Below the pieces are notes generated by a model. That model was not told the origin of the DNA, made no database searches, and saw only the letters and a program-made list of their open reading frames with translations. The translations under genes and the position numbers were made by a program. Shown here one piece after another: positions 1 to 9,394 of a stretch of 45,464 nucleotides of DNA; the first letter of the stretch is position 1; every line of letters begins with the position of its first letter. The stretch lies in NCBI GenBank assembly GCA_020171895.1, contig JAIVAN010000016.1:1-45464 (forward strand). Direction: 5' to 3'. The DNA is from Bacillus timonensis (GTDB lineage: Bacteria; Bacillota; Bacilli; Bacillales; Bacillaceae_L).

Positions 1-42
1 CGCCAGCGTTCGTCCTGAGCCAGGATCAAACTCTCCAATAAG
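1..42 (-). rRNA. rrs: 16S rRNA, 5' end only
   Basis: The reverse complement reads TTGGAGAGTTTGATCCTGG followed by CTCAGGACGAACGCTGGCG, the universal start of bacterial 16S rRNA. Only about 42 bases are inside the window; the gene continues to the left. The exact mature 5' end is estimated by comparison with the known Bacillus start. The rrn promoters lie just upstream at 146-264. Confidence 0.97.
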
Positions 43-100
43 ATTGTTTGACTTGCTCATAATTTTAAAAAAGACTTACTTTGACGTTTGTGTTGTGTTC

Positions 101-117
101 AGTTTTCAAAGAACTTT
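101..117 (-). promoter_or_regulatory. rrn leader boxA-like antitermination motif
   Basis: The minus strand reads AAAGTTCTTTGAAAACT between the second rrn promoter and the 16S start. This resembles the boxA element that Bacillus rrn leaders carry for Nus-dependent antitermination. Assignment is by motif and position only. Confidence 0.55.
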
Positions 118-145
118 TTGTTCACCGCTCGTAAGCGACTTAATT

Positions 146-175
146 AATATAACACATTTCATTTGTCCCGGTCAA
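146..175 (-). promoter_or_regulatory. rrn promoter P2
   Basis: On the minus strand, TTGACC (170-175) is followed after 18 bases by TATATT (146-151). This is a strong SigA-type promoter proximal to the 16S gene. It is one of a tandem pair, the usual arrangement of rrn operons. Confidence 0.8.
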
Positions 176-234
176 CACTTTTCTTAAAAATGTTTTTCAG
201 CATTTAAAAGCAAGTTGTTTTCAGCGACCTAGAT

Positions 235-264
235 AATATAACAAATTCGAATAGCATCCGTCAA
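235..264 (-). promoter_or_regulatory. rrn promoter P1
   Basis: The minus strand has TTGACG (259-264), an 18-base spacer and TATATT (235-240), the same layout as P2 about 90 bases downstream. It is the distal member of the tandem rrn promoter pair. The stretch from 265 to 400 shows no gene, only AT-rich spacer. Confidence 0.78.
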
Positions 265-400
265 CACCTATTTCATATTTTTTTAAAATTCACTTCTCCT
301 TCTATATAAATGAAGAAGGTATGACAACTATCTAGTAAGCACTTGAGATTTTTTTCTTCTATAAAGATAACATTACCCAAACTCAATTTTCTTTAAACAT

Positions 401-438
401 AAAAAGCTGAGATAATCACTTCCATGATCATCTCAGCT
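401..438 (-). terminator. terminator downstream of pbuG
   Basis: The minus strand has the stem AGCTGAGAT / ATCTCAGCT followed by TTTTT (401-405). It lies 37 bases after the pbuG stop and separates that gene from the rrn promoters. Confidence 0.85.
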
Positions 439-474
439 CAACAGTTTACTACTCTCTTCTATTAATCTCTTACT

Positions 475-1800
475 CTATTCAATTAAGAAAATGAAATACA
501 TTACGAAAATGACAAACATTCCGTACATAATTGGATGAATTTCTTTCATTCTTCCTTTAGCGATCATTGTAATCGGATAGAAGATAAATCCTAAAGCAAT
601 ACCAGTTGCGATGCTATAAGTTAGAGGCATTGCAATGATTGTTAAGAAAGCTGGGACTGCAATTTCAAATTTACGCCAATCAATTTCGCCAAGAGTAGAT
701 ACCATTAATACACCTACAATGATTAACGCTGGTGCTGTAACCGCTGGTGTTACTACCCCTAATAAAGGAGAAAAGAAGAGTGCTAGTAAGAATAAACCTG
801 CTGTAACAATTGATGCAAACCCTGTTCTACCACCCGCTGCTACACCTGCAGATGACTCAATATATGAAGTAGTTGTAGATGTACCTAAAACAGAACCAAC
901 AACAGTAGCAGCTGAATCAGCAAATAGTGCCTTACCTGCACGAGGTAATTTATTTTCCTTCATTAAACCTGCTTGGTTCGCAACTGCTACTAGAGTACCA
1001 GCTGTATCAAAGAAATCTACGAATAGAAACGTTAAAATTACGACTAACATTTGAATCGTGAAGATATTCGGTAAATTTTCAATTGCAGCTCCGAATGTCG
1101 GTGCAATACTCGGAACTGAACCTACTACACTGCTAGGTAAATCGATTAAGTTAAAGATCATTCCTGCGATAGCTGTTAGTAGCATTCCGAAGAAAATACC
1201 GCCATTTACGCCTTTTACCATAAAGATTACTGTTACGATAACACCAAAGATAGCTAAAAGGGTATTGCCGTTTGTTAAATCTCCTAAACCTACTAATACT
1301 GCGTCATTATTAACAATAATTCCTGCGTTTTGAAATCCAATAAAAGTAATGAAAAGACCAATACCAGCACCAACCGCATACTTTAGTTCGGCTGGAATTG
1401 CATTAATAATTGTTTCACGAATACCTGAAAGTGTTAAAACGATAAAAATTAGTCCAGAAACTAGTACGCCTGATAAAGCTGTTTGCCACGGAATGCCCAT
1501 TCCTAATACAACTGAAAATGCGAAAAATGCATTAAGACCCATACCTGGTGCAAGAGCGATAGGATAGCGAGCAAGTAATCCCATTAACAAAGATCCAATT
1601 GCAGCTGCTATTGCAGTTGCAACAAAAACTGCGCCAGCGTCCATTCTCATTTCGTCTGGTAAATCTGGAATTGCACTTAATGATAATACAGATGGATTTA
1701 CAAAAAGAATATAAGCCATTGATAAAAACGTTGTTAAACCAGCAATGGTTTCTTTTCGGTAACTCGTACCTAATTCATCAAACTGAAAGTATTTTTTCAT
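475..1800 (-). CDS. pbuG: guanine/hypoxanthine permease (AzgA-type NCS2 family)
   Basis: Imports hypoxanthine and guanine across the cytoplasmic membrane for purine salvage. The 441-residue product is hydrophobic throughout and starts MKKYFQFDELGTSYRKE, very close to B. subtilis PbuG as I recall it. Family signatures include APGMGLNAFF (84-93) and VDFFDTAGTL (261-270). Length is normal for the family. The gene lies downstream of guaA, as in B. subtilis, and has its own promoter, guanine-type riboswitch and terminator, so it should be shut off when guanine or hypoxanthine is abundant. The related permease PbuO is an alternative, but the context favours PbuG. Confidence 0.93.
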   Translation of the reverse strand: MKKYFQFDELGTSYRKETIAGLTTFLSMAYILFVNPSVLSLSAIPDLPDEMRMDAGAVFVATAIAAAIGSLLMGLLARYPIALAPGMGLNAFFAFSVVLGMGIPWQTALSGVLVSGLIFIVLTLSGIRETIINAIPAELKYAVGAGIGLFITFIGFQNAGIIVNNDAVLVGLGDLTNGNTLLAIFGVIVTVIFMVKGVNGGIFFGMLLTAIAGMIFNLIDLPSSVVGSVPSIAPTFGAAIENLPNIFTIQMLVVILTFLFVDFFDTAGTLVAVANQAGLMKENKLPRAGKALFADSAATVVGSVLGTSTTTSYIESSAGVAAGGRTGFASIVTAGLFLLALFFSPLLGVVTPAVTAPALIIVGVLMVSTLGEIDWRKFEIAVPAFLTIIAMPLTYSIATGIALGFIFYPITMIAKGRMKEIHPIMYGMFVIFVMYFIFLIE

Positions 1801-1851
1801 TTCCTAATTACCCCTTTGTTATATTATGTGTTTTGCATTCAATACAAACGT

Positions 1852-1884
1852 AAAAAAGCACTTCGAATTACCATCGAAGTGCTT
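1852..1884 (-). terminator. intrinsic terminator of the pbuG riboswitch
   Basis: On the minus strand, AGCACTTCGA pairs with TCGAAGTGCT (1857-1883) and is followed by TTTTTT. It sits between the purine aptamer and the pbuG start and is the expected off-state structure of the switch. Confidence 0.88.
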
Positions 1885-1938
1885 GATCTAAAAGGAATAA
1901 CGAACAGAAATGAGCATAAAAAACTCATTTTCCCATTA

Positions 1939-2012
1939 TACCTCGTAGTCAAGCAATTTACGGTAGCTCGGTAGAAACTTTTGGGCCATATCCCCAAGAT
2001 TATACGACGTAT
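1939..2012 (-). promoter_or_regulatory. purine (guanine-type) riboswitch aptamer upstream of pbuG
   Basis: The minus strand carries the conserved purine aptamer core: P1 strand with TCGTA, then ATATGGC in J1-2/L2, TTTCTACC in J2-3, CCGTAAAT in L3, and GACTACGA closing P1. The ligand-discriminating position in GACTACGA is C, which in this family specifies guanine or hypoxanthine rather than adenine. It is followed by a terminator and pbuG, the usual off-switch arrangement. Confidence 0.95.
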
Positions 2013-2036
2013 TTCAACAATATTTTATTTAACTTA

Positions 2037-2065
2037 ATATTAACAGCACCTTAAAAGGTTGTCAA
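2037..2065 (-). promoter_or_regulatory. SigA promoter of pbuG
   Basis: Consensus -35 TTGACA (2060-2065), 17-base spacer and TAATAT (2037-2042) on the minus strand. It places the transcription start just upstream of the purine aptamer. The -35 hexamer directly adjoins the guaA terminator. Confidence 0.85.
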
Positions 2066-2113
2066 CAAAAAAACGAACATTAAAATATATAAAATATTTA
2101 ATGTTCGTTTTTT
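2066..2113 (-). terminator. terminator downstream of guaA
   Basis: AACGAACATTAAA (from 2072) pairs with TTTAATGTTCGTT (to 2110), with T runs outside the stem on both strands. The symmetrical T runs suggest bidirectional function, although no plus-strand gene lies nearby. It separates guaA from the pbuG promoter. Confidence 0.87.
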
Positions 2114-2117
2114 ACTA

Positions 2118-3665
2118 TTATTCCCACTCGATTGTTGCTGGTGGCTTACTTGTAATATCGTAAACTACACGATTAATATGGTTTACTTCATTTACAATTC
2201 TTGTTGATATTACTTCTAGTACATCCCATGGGATACGCGCCCAATCAGAAGTCATGCCATCAATTGAAGTAACCGCTCGTATACCAATTGTGTAATCATA
2301 GGTTCTTGCATCACCCATTACACCTACACTTCTAATGTCAGGTAACACAGTGAAGTATTGCCAAATATCTCGATCTAATCCTGCTTTTTTAATTTCTTCT
2401 CTTAAAATCGCATCAGATTCTCGCACAATTTCTAACTTTTCTTCTGTTACCTCACCAAGCACTCGAATTCCTAATCCTGGTCCAGGAAACGGCTGTCTCC
2501 AAACAATCTCGTCTGGAATTCCCAACTCTGTGCCTAGAGCACGTACTTCATCCTTAAATAACGTGTTTAATGGTTCAATCAGTTGAAACTTCATATCTTC
2601 CGGAAGTCCACCAACATTGTGATGGGATTTAATTGTCTGCGCAGTTGCAGTACCACTCTCAATTATATCTGTGTAAAGTGTACCTTGAGCTAAGTAATCA
2701 ATTCCTTCAAGTTTTGTAGCTTCCTCATCAAATACATAAATAAATTCGTTCCCGATAATTTTACGCTTTTGCTCTGGATCACTAATTCCCTTTAACTTTG
2801 TTAAGAAGCGGTCCTTTGCATCAATTTTTACAACATTCATATTAAAGCCTTCGCTAAATGTCTTCATAACACTTTCAGCTTCATCTTTTCTGAGTAAGCC
2901 ATGATCAACAAACATACATGTTAATTGATCGCCAATCGCTTTATGAATTAACACAGCAACTACTGAAGAGTCCACTCCACCACTAAGTGCACATAGCACT
3001 TGTTTGTCACCAACTAGTTTTCTGATTTTCTCTATCTCGATTTCAATAAAATTTTCCATCGACCAAACTTCATGACATTCACAAACTTGGAAAACAAAGT
3101 TTTTTAACAAATCGTTGCCGTATATAGAATGACGAACCTCTGGATGAAACTGAACTCCAAATAATTGACGAGACTCATCACTCATTGCTGCGATCGGACA
3201 AGAAGGACTTATAGCATCAACCGAAAAACCTTGTGGAGTTTCTACTACTAAATCACCATGGCTCATCCAAACGACTTGTTCAGCCGGAAGATCATTGTAT
3301 AGAGCCGAAGCATTAGCAACTTGTATGCCTGCTTTTCCATATTCACGATGTGTCGCTCTTTCTACTTTACCACCAAAGTGCTTAGTCATAAGCTGCATTC
3401 CATAGCAAATTCCTAGGACAGGAATTCCTAACTCAAAAATTCTCTCATCACAGCTGAATGAATTTTCTCCGTATACACTGTTAGGACCACCCGATAAAAT
3501 AATGCCTTTTGGCTGCATTTCTTTGATTTCTTCAACCGTAATGGTATGTGGGTGTAACTCACTGTATACACCGAATTCACGAATCCTTCTTGTAATTAAT
3601 TGATTATATTGACTTCCGAAATCTAGTACGACAATCATTTCTTGTACATTTTCCAAGCTAGTCAC
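2118..3665 (-). CDS. guaA: GMP synthase (glutamine-hydrolysing)
   Basis: Converts XMP, ATP and glutamine to GMP, the last step of guanine nucleotide synthesis, in the cytoplasm. The 515-residue protein has an N-terminal class I glutamine amidotransferase domain with nucleophile Cys87 in GICYGMQ and His174/Glu176 in VQFHPE. A PP-loop ATP pyrophosphatase motif SGGVDSS lies at 228-234. The dimerisation domain ends in the canonical KPPATIEWE. Length is typical. It has its own promoter, guanine-type riboswitch and terminator, so transcription is expected to fall when guanine is plentiful. The neighbouring yebA and pbuG match B. subtilis order. Confidence 0.98.
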   Translation of the reverse strand: MTSLENVQEMIVVLDFGSQYNQLITRRIREFGVYSELHPHTITVEEIKEMQPKGIILSGGPNSVYGENSFSCDERIFELGIPVLGICYGMQLMTKHFGGKVERATHREYGKAGIQVANASALYNDLPAEQVVWMSHGDLVVETPQGFSVDAISPSCPIAAMSDESRQLFGVQFHPEVRHSIYGNDLLKNFVFQVCECHEVWSMENFIEIEIEKIRKLVGDKQVLCALSGGVDSSVVAVLIHKAIGDQLTCMFVDHGLLRKDEAESVMKTFSEGFNMNVVKIDAKDRFLTKLKGISDPEQKRKIIGNEFIYVFDEEATKLEGIDYLAQGTLYTDIIESGTATAQTIKSHHNVGGLPEDMKFQLIEPLNTLFKDEVRALGTELGIPDEIVWRQPFPGPGLGIRVLGEVTEEKLEIVRESDAILREEIKKAGLDRDIWQYFTVLPDIRSVGVMGDARTYDYTIGIRAVTSIDGMTSDWARIPWDVLEVISTRIVNEVNHINRVVYDITSKPPATIEWE

Positions 3666-3693
3666 CTCTATTTTAAAATTGTGTTCATAGAAT

Positions 3694-3752
3694 CAAAAAA
3701 AAAACTAGAATCTGCCCCTCTAAAAAGATAAGAAGGCAGAATTCTAGTTTTA
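3694..3752 (-). terminator. intrinsic terminator of the guaA riboswitch
   Basis: The minus strand has AAAACTAGAATTCTGCC and its near-complement GGCAGATTCTAGTTTT, followed by a run of T. It lies between the purine aptamer and guaA and is the expected ligand-bound off structure. Confidence 0.9.
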
Positions 3753-3770
3753 TTGCACTAAATTAGAATA

Positions 3771-3849
3771 CCTGCCTTCATAGTCAAGTCATTTACGGTG
3801 ACTCGGTAGAGACTTTCGAACCATATTATCGAGGATATATGAAGGTATT
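3771..3849 (-). promoter_or_regulatory. purine (guanine-type) riboswitch aptamer upstream of guaA
   Basis: The minus strand carries the purine aptamer core: CCTTCATATA (P1), AATATGGTTCG, TCTCTACCGAG, CACCGTAAATG and GACTATGAAGG closing P1. The discriminating base in GACTATG is C, as in guanine-sensing members. This is the second such switch within about 1.8 kb, so guaA and pbuG are controlled separately by the same ligand. Confidence 0.95.
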
Positions 3850-3868
3850 ACTCATTCAATTTTAGTCT

Positions 3869-3897
3869 ATTCTATTATTGATATTCTATCGCGTCAA
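3869..3897 (-). promoter_or_regulatory. SigA promoter of guaA
   Basis: TTGACG (3892-3897), a 17-base spacer and TAGAAT (3869-3874) on the minus strand, immediately upstream of the purine aptamer. The -35 hexamer overlaps the last codons of yebA. Confidence 0.8.
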
Positions 3898-6089
3898 GAT
3901 GAAGTCTTTTTAATTAAATTTTCCCATAATTCAACTGAATTCAACCATTCCTTTTCTACACTACCTTTTCGATACACAGCCCGCTCATAACTTCTAGTTA
4001 ACGCCTGCATGTCAGTTGATCCATAGAATTTATCAATGTAAACAGCATAATCTCTTAGCGTTTGACCGGGATTACGTTTTAACCCTACCTTTTCATATTG
4101 CTTCAGCAAGGCATTATATGCTTTAAAATACGTATCTTCTTTTTTTCGCTTCTTATATCTAAAGATCGCGTAAGCAGGATACCATTTTGGTTTTGTTTTA
4201 AAAGCTACATAGCTCAATAGCAACAGTATCCATAATGTAAGCAACGTGTTTTTCCACGAAAAAGAATCCTTTACTTTTTGAACAATATTTTTGAGGCTAT
4301 TAGTTTCGCTTTGATCTAACTGTTCTTTCTTTTCATCCTTTTCGGGTAATAGCGTTTCATCTCTTTCTGGCGTCTCTGGCTGTTGTGCTTCCTCCTTCTT
4401 GGAGAGGTCATACACAAAATTAAATGGATTATCAAATCCTTTTGTCGGCTCAAATGGAACCCAACCAAATTCAGGAAAGTACACCTCTACCCATGAGTGG
4501 GCGTTATTGTTTGTAATCTCATATTCTCTTCTTTGATCATCAATTGTTTGTATGTATTCTCCTTCGGTGTACCCTTTTACCCACCTTGCCGGAATACCAA
4601 GTGAACGAACCATTACAATCATTGATGTGGAATAATTATCACAATACCCGCTCTTTGTCTCAAATAAAAACTGATCAACATAATCTTCATCTTCATCAGG
4701 TATCCCGACATTTTGAGTATCATAGGTATAAAGATTTTCTGTAAAATATCTTTCTATATCAAGTACCTTCTCATACCTGGTTGTTTTATCGTCAGTAATA
4801 GATCGAGCCAAATCTTTTACTCTTTGTGGAAGAGATTCAGGTAGTTGTGTATAGGTTTCCATAAAGACTGGATTTTTCTCTAACCCTATTCCACCCTTTA
4901 CTAGCTTTAATTCCTCTACAGCAAACGTTGGAAAATCATAACTAACAGAATACTTATCTAAAGCGACAGATGAAGTACCTCGTAAAGTAGAGATTTTTTC
5001 AGAAAACGTATCAACACTATAAAATACATCTGGTTCTGACTCCACAACCCTAAGTCCAACTGGATAAATAAGATGATAGTATTTTTTATTAATCGTTAAT
5101 GTTGCTTGTTCAATATATTCCGTTTCTGTTTTACTTTCATACCAAGTAAGAAGATCATTTTCCAAATTAAACGAGCGATTTTCAGGCTTATAAGATGCTT
5201 CCCATCCTTTACCTGTATAAAAATCTTTTGTTTCAACTCTCCAGTAATGTCTCTTTTCATCGATTACATTAAAGACGACAGTATCATCTGGTAAAAATGG
5301 TCCACCTAACTGAGAATCATTTGTTCCATAGCCTATCTTCTTTACTCCGTTTCCAGAGCCCTCTCCATCTCCTTTTCCGTAGCCTTTTAAATAAGGAACT
5401 GGGTCAGGCCAATAAGGCTCTGCTTTTGGTGCGATGAAACTAAATACTGTTGTCGAGGCAAGAATAATGACAAGCGGTATCATCCACCTTGAACGGACAT
5501 TTGAACTTTTTAATAACCCTTCTGAAAGACGTAGCCTCTCAAAATAAAGCATACTAATCATCAGAAATCCAACCATTAATGAACGGACAATTGCCCACTT
5601 TGCATCATAAGGACTAAACGTATCAAGTACCGTTATGTAGATGATTGTAAGGATAAGAAACAGAAGAATTCTTTTTTGAAAAATGACCCAATAAAACATT
5701 AAGTAGCCCATTAACCAAAGTAGAATAAAAAACAACAATGTTCGAAAAACTGAAGACATCTCGTACCAATTTGCTTGAAACAGCAAGCTTAGATCAACTG
5801 ACAATTGATAAAAGAAAACTTTAAACCATTCAGAACTTAAAAATACACCTTCATAAAAGCGAAAATGAACCAATAAAAGAATCAATCCTACTTTTACGAT
5901 TGATGAAATTGCTAAGTGAACTTGAAAGTATGAAAGAAGAAAACTCATTCCGATGAAAAGAACAAATATACTTATACTTTCCGTATCTGTTACAACCGTT
6001 AATGGCCTTAACCATTCCCACAAAAGTAGAAAACTAAATACATGCATCAGTAAGTTTTCTATGTCACGATTACCATTTTTTATATTCAT
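3894..6089 (-). CDS. yebA: membrane-anchored transglutaminase-like protein (YebA type)
   Basis: The 731-residue protein has about six hydrophobic segments in the first 210 residues, a large extracytoplasmic region with a transglutaminase-like fold, one more membrane helix near 625-645 and a cytoplasmic DUF4129-like tail. Probable papain-like catalytic residues are Cys483 in SGYCDNYS and His531 in NNAHSWVEVYF; the third position is Glu547 in WVPFEPT, where Asp is common. The ATG overlaps the end of the DUF58 gene by 4 bases. MoxR, DUF58 and transglutaminase genes form a known conserved trio; the substrate is unknown. Cell-envelope or protein maturation roles are usual guesses. Confidence 0.85.
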   Translation of the reverse strand: MNIKNGNRDIENLLMHVFSFLLLWEWLRPLTVVTDTESISIFVLFIGMSFLLSYFQVHLAISSIVKVGLILLLVHFRFYEGVFLSSEWFKVFFYQLSVDLSLLFQANWYEMSSVFRTLLFFILLWLMGYLMFYWVIFQKRILLFLILTIIYITVLDTFSPYDAKWAIVRSLMVGFLMISMLYFERLRLSEGLLKSSNVRSRWMIPLVIILASTTVFSFIAPKAEPYWPDPVPYLKGYGKGDGEGSGNGVKKIGYGTNDSQLGGPFLPDDTVVFNVIDEKRHYWRVETKDFYTGKGWEASYKPENRSFNLENDLLTWYESKTETEYIEQATLTINKKYYHLIYPVGLRVVESEPDVFYSVDTFSEKISTLRGTSSVALDKYSVSYDFPTFAVEELKLVKGGIGLEKNPVFMETYTQLPESLPQRVKDLARSITDDKTTRYEKVLDIERYFTENLYTYDTQNVGIPDEDEDYVDQFLFETKSGYCDNYSTSMIVMVRSLGIPARWVKGYTEGEYIQTIDDQRREYEITNNNAHSWVEVYFPEFGWVPFEPTKGFDNPFNFVYDLSKKEEAQQPETPERDETLLPEKDEKKEQLDQSETNSLKNIVQKVKDSFSWKNTLLTLWILLLLSYVAFKTKPKWYPAYAIFRYKKRKKEDTYFKAYNALLKQYEKVGLKRNPGQTLRDYAVYIDKFYGSTDMQALTRSYERAVYRKGSVEKEWLNSVELWENLIKKTSS

Positions 6090-7300
6090 GACCTGCTCAC
6101 CTCAAAAAAGACATCTGAGTAACCACCCTCATACACGACTTTCACAAAATAATTTCTCTTTCGAATCTCATCTATTAATCGCAATTCATCTTGTGAAAGC
6201 TGAGTATCTTTTCCCTTAACAATAAAAAGTAATAATTCAATCTGTCTCAAAAACATCTTTTCGATCACTTTTACGGTTTCCTCAGTAAGCTCACTTGTTA
6301 CAAGCATAAAGGTAACATTTTGATATATTTTCTTCGATTCTGTTTCCACCACATGAGCAAACGAAAAGGGTGAATCATCCTGAACCTTTGCCAAATGATA
6401 AAAGATTTGATGTTGCTGCATTTCCCCACTTTTCACCGGAAGGACAGTACGTTCACTCCCTACAGAAATGAAGCCTACTTGAGCACCTTTTCTTAAAACT
6501 GCTCTTACGAGTGACGCGGTAAATGTTATCGTTTGCTCAAAAAACCGAGACTTTAACCGATCCATAACGATTACTACATCATGACTTTGCTGTTGTTCAA
6601 ATTCCTTCGTCATAATGCTATTCTTTCTAGCAGATGATTTCCAATCAATCCAAGAAAATCGATCTCCCGGTTTGTATTCTCGTACGCCAACTGCAATCGT
6701 TGTATCTCTTTGCATGTTTAAATTGGAAGCCGCTGTTCCTTGCTCAAACTTACTTTCAATTTGACGATAGACCATGTTGATATAACTTGGATACACTAAG
6801 AATCGATCCTCTACATCAACTTGTATTTCTTTTTCAACTAAACCAAACATGTCGCCCGTTTTCAAACGGATGGTCGAAAACAAATGTTCTCCACGAGGGA
6901 TTTGAAAGGAATATTGGCAAGTCAGATTTCGCTTAAAACCGGGAAAAAGAATCACTTTTGTCCCTTTTGTTAAAGTAGTAGTCCTAAGTTGTTGAGGAAT
7001 TACTTCTTCAATAATCATATAAAAAAGTGGAAAAGGAATTTTCCGCTGAATTTCCAGTGTTGCAATAAATTTTTCACCTGCTGTGTATTCTTTTTGGTTG
7101 GTTTTCCGAATGACATTGACCATTGTAAATGGATAAATGGATAAAAGAATTGAGTACAGCCCAAACGGCAAAAAACTATAAAATAAAAACCAGCTAACAA
7201 ACCCACCTTGGAACATCGCATAAACAAAAGTAAGAGCAAGAAGAAGCAATACGACAAAAAGCTTTCTAGTTGTTTGAACGTATTCTTTTAGGATGTTCAT
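6086..7300 (-). CDS. yeaD: DUF58 domain protein (YeaD type)
   Basis: The 404-residue protein has two N-terminal membrane helices (about 12-60) and a soluble C-terminal part with a von Willebrand-A-like fold typical of DUF58. The family hallmark is visible as YKPGDRFSWIDWKSSAR with the following EFEQQQSHDVVIVMD. It starts within the stop of the MoxR gene (TAATG overlap) and overlaps yebA by 4 bases, so the three genes are translationally coupled. DUF58 proteins are thought to work with the MoxR ATPase as adaptor or chaperone partners; the exact role is not known. Confidence 0.85.
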   Translation of the reverse strand: MNILKEYVQTTRKLFVVLLLLALTFVYAMFQGGFVSWFLFYSFLPFGLYSILLSIYPFTMVNVIRKTNQKEYTAGEKFIATLEIQRKIPFPLFYMIIEEVIPQQLRTTTLTKGTKVILFPGFKRNLTCQYSFQIPRGEHLFSTIRLKTGDMFGLVEKEIQVDVEDRFLVYPSYINMVYRQIESKFEQGTAASNLNMQRDTTIAVGVREYKPGDRFSWIDWKSSARKNSIMTKEFEQQQSHDVVIVMDRLKSRFFEQTITFTASLVRAVLRKGAQVGFISVGSERTVLPVKSGEMQQHQIFYHLAKVQDDSPFSFAHVVETESKKIYQNVTFMLVTSELTEETVKVIEKMFLRQIELLLFIVKGKDTQLSQDELRLIDEIRKRNYFVKVVYEGGYSDVFFEVSRS

Positions 7301-8262
7301 TACCGATTCAACGTCCTTTGGACTGGTACAGGTGTCCTTTCAATGATTTTATGTACCACACTTTCAGGAGTAACACCTTCAAACTTTGCCTCTGACTTTA
7401 AAATCATGCGGTGGGGTAACACGTAAGGTGCTAAAAATTGTACATCATCTGGAATGACATAATCTCTACTTTTTATTAATGCATACGCCTGTGCAGACTT
7501 CATTAAGCCAATAGATCCACGTGGACTTACACCTAAATAAACCGAAGGATGATTTCTCGTTTTACTTACTAAATCAACGATGTACTGTTTAATTGTATCG
7601 TCAACGTATATTTCCTTCACTTCATCCTGTAGCTTAATTAATTCCTCTATTGAAATCACAGACTCTAATTGAGCAATTGGTGATGTTTTTTCCAACCGAT
7701 TTAATAACTCTAATTCTTCAGCTTCAGTAGGGTAACCCATATTCATTTTCAATAAGAATCGATCTAACTGCGCTTCAGGTAAAGGATATGTCCCCTCATA
7801 TTCAATCGGATTTTGAGTGGCCATAACAAAAAACGGCCTTGGAAGAGCTTTCGTTACACCATCAACTGTCACACTACTTTCTTCCATTCCTTCTAGAAGG
7901 GAAGATTGAGTCTTAGGTGATGTACGGTTAATTTCATCTGCTAACACGATATTACCCATGATTGGTCCTGGTCTAAACTCGAATTGCATCTCTTTTGGAT
8001 TATAGATCGAAACGCCCGTAACATCTGATGGCAATAAATCTGGCGTAAATTGAATTCGTTTAAAGTTTGCACTAACAGACTTCGCTAATGAACGTACCAT
8101 CATCGTTTTTCCTACTCCAGGAACATCCTCTAATAAGACATGCCCATCAGCAAGCAATGCTACTAAACTAAGTGTCGCAACATCTCTTTTTCCAATCATG
8201 ACTTTCTCTATGTTTTCAATTACTTTACCTAATACTGGATGATCTTGATCAAACGTTGTCAT
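7300..8262 (-). CDS. yeaC: MoxR-family AAA+ ATPase (YeaC type)
   Basis: AAA+ ATPase of 320 residues, presumed chaperone for assembly or activation of partner proteins. Walker A is VPGVGKT (47-53), Walker B is NIVLADEINR (104-113), and the sensor 1 region reads MATQNP with the conserved EGTYPLPEAQLDRFL. Length is typical. RBS AGGGGG precedes the ATG. It is first in an operon with DUF58 and transglutaminase genes, as in B. subtilis. The 317 bases upstream (8263-8579) hold no gene; I see no convincing promoter for this operon there. Confidence 0.9.
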   Translation of the reverse strand: MTTFDQDHPVLGKVIENIEKVMIGKRDVATLSLVALLADGHVLLEDVPGVGKTMMVRSLAKSVSANFKRIQFTPDLLPSDVTGVSIYNPKEMQFEFRPGPIMGNIVLADEINRTSPKTQSSLLEGMEESSVTVDGVTKALPRPFFVMATQNPIEYEGTYPLPEAQLDRFLLKMNMGYPTEAEELELLNRLEKTSPIAQLESVISIEELIKLQDEVKEIYVDDTIKQYIVDLVSKTRNHPSVYLGVSPRGSIGLMKSAQAYALIKSRDYVIPDDVQFLAPYVLPHRMILKSEAKFEGVTPESVVHKIIERTPVPVQRTLNR

Positions 8263-8579
8263 CTTAAACCCCCTAGTCTCTTTTAACTATCCTAAATTTC
8301 ATAACTACTAATACTATTCGGAAAATATTTCTAAATTCCTTTATAATCATTGAAATATGAAAGAATAGGTGCGCTACACTTACTATCAGACGATATCCTT
8401 TTCCAAAAAGTTACAAATCATTCTCGTATGAATATAACGACTAGTTCGCTATTATGCTTTAAAAACACAATCAATAATCAGCATATTTTTTCGTTCGAAA
8501 TTTTCAGATTTTATATATAGAAAAAATAACCAATGATGTATAATAATTAGAGCACCTTAAAAGAGGGGGAATCATAAAA

Positions 8580-9191
8580 GTGGCAGAAAAAAATTATGAA
8601 CGTATCGGAGGATTTTTGTATTTTATTGGATTTACGATCATCTTAGAGATTATTTACTCAAGCTCATTATTATATAGACAAACAAAAGAGTATGTAGGCC
8701 TTGATATTCAGAAATCACGCATAGATCATGGCGAATTACATACAGAATTCCTTCTAAAAATACTACAATTTGATATTATCGCAGGATTACTTATGATACC
8801 TGCACTTTGCTTTCTTCTCTCATTCTTTTTAGATAAGAGAAAACTGTTCCCGGTTGCATTCTTGATTATTTATGGTCTATTTCTATTATCAACATTCATT
8901 TCGGGACACTTTTACAGTTTAATTGAGGAAAATGCTAACCGTTCTTACTTTAGTGGTATTTTCATTTACACGTTTTTTGTTCTTTATTTTCTTAATTCAG
9001 AACGTGTGAAAAAGACATTTATTTATTCTAAAAATAAGACAATTAATTTGTACACGAACGAGGAAAAAGGTAGAGATGGAATTGGAGTCGATTATTCTGC
9101 TCACAAACGAGAAAGTAGAAATTTAGTAATATTATTAAGTGTTATAGCCTTTGTAACATATTATAGTTTAGATTTCTTTATGGACTTGTAG
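8580..9191 (+). CDS. hypothetical four-helix membrane protein, DUF2569-like
   Basis: A 203-residue protein with a GTG start behind RBS AGAGGGGG. Four hydrophobic segments are visible, near 11-30, 62-83, 88-108 and 122-140, and a fifth at 180-200. The start YERIGGFLYFIGF resembles the opening of DUF2569 proteins, but the match is weak. It is a lone plus-strand gene between two minus-strand units, followed by a strong hairpin at 9301. No function can be assigned. A TATAAT at about 8537-8545 could be its -10, with no good -35. Confidence 0.6.
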   Translation: MAEKNYERIGGFLYFIGFTIILEIIYSSSLLYRQTKEYVGLDIQKSRIDHGELHTEFLLKILQFDIIAGLLMIPALCFLLSFFLDKRKLFPVAFLIIYGLFLLSTFISGHFYSLIEENANRSYFSGIFIYTFFVLYFLNSERVKKTFIYSKNKTINLYTNEEKGRDGIGVDYSAHKRESRNLVILLSVIAFVTYYSLDFFMDL

Positions 9192-9300
9192 TGGTGAACA
9201 TAAGTAGATTTACAATTTTAAACTGAAGTGTTATATGTTCTACATATTTGTCAAAAAGACTTCTTGCTAGGTTTTTTATTACGTTTTTTCACCTACAAAC

Positions 9301-9355
9301 ATGAACTGGCTTATCAACATAAGAAGATAATGTTGATAAGCCAGTTCATTTTTTT
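9301..9355 (+). terminator. strong terminator
   Basis: A perfect 20-bp stem (9301-9320 with 9330-9349) and a 9-base loop, followed by TTTTTT. It lies 110 bases after the plus-strand membrane protein gene. The T run is on the plus side only. Confidence 0.9.
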
Positions 9356-9359
9356 ACCT

Positions 9360-9384
9360 AAAAAAGGAGACAACCTTGCCTCCC
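9360..9384 (-). terminator. terminator of the alpha/beta hydrolase gene
   Basis: The minus strand reads GGAGGCAA GG TTGTCTCC followed by TTTTTT; the stem is short with one mismatch. It sits 11 bases beyond the hydrolase stop codon. Confidence 0.65.
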
Positions 9385-9394
9385 TTCCTATTTA

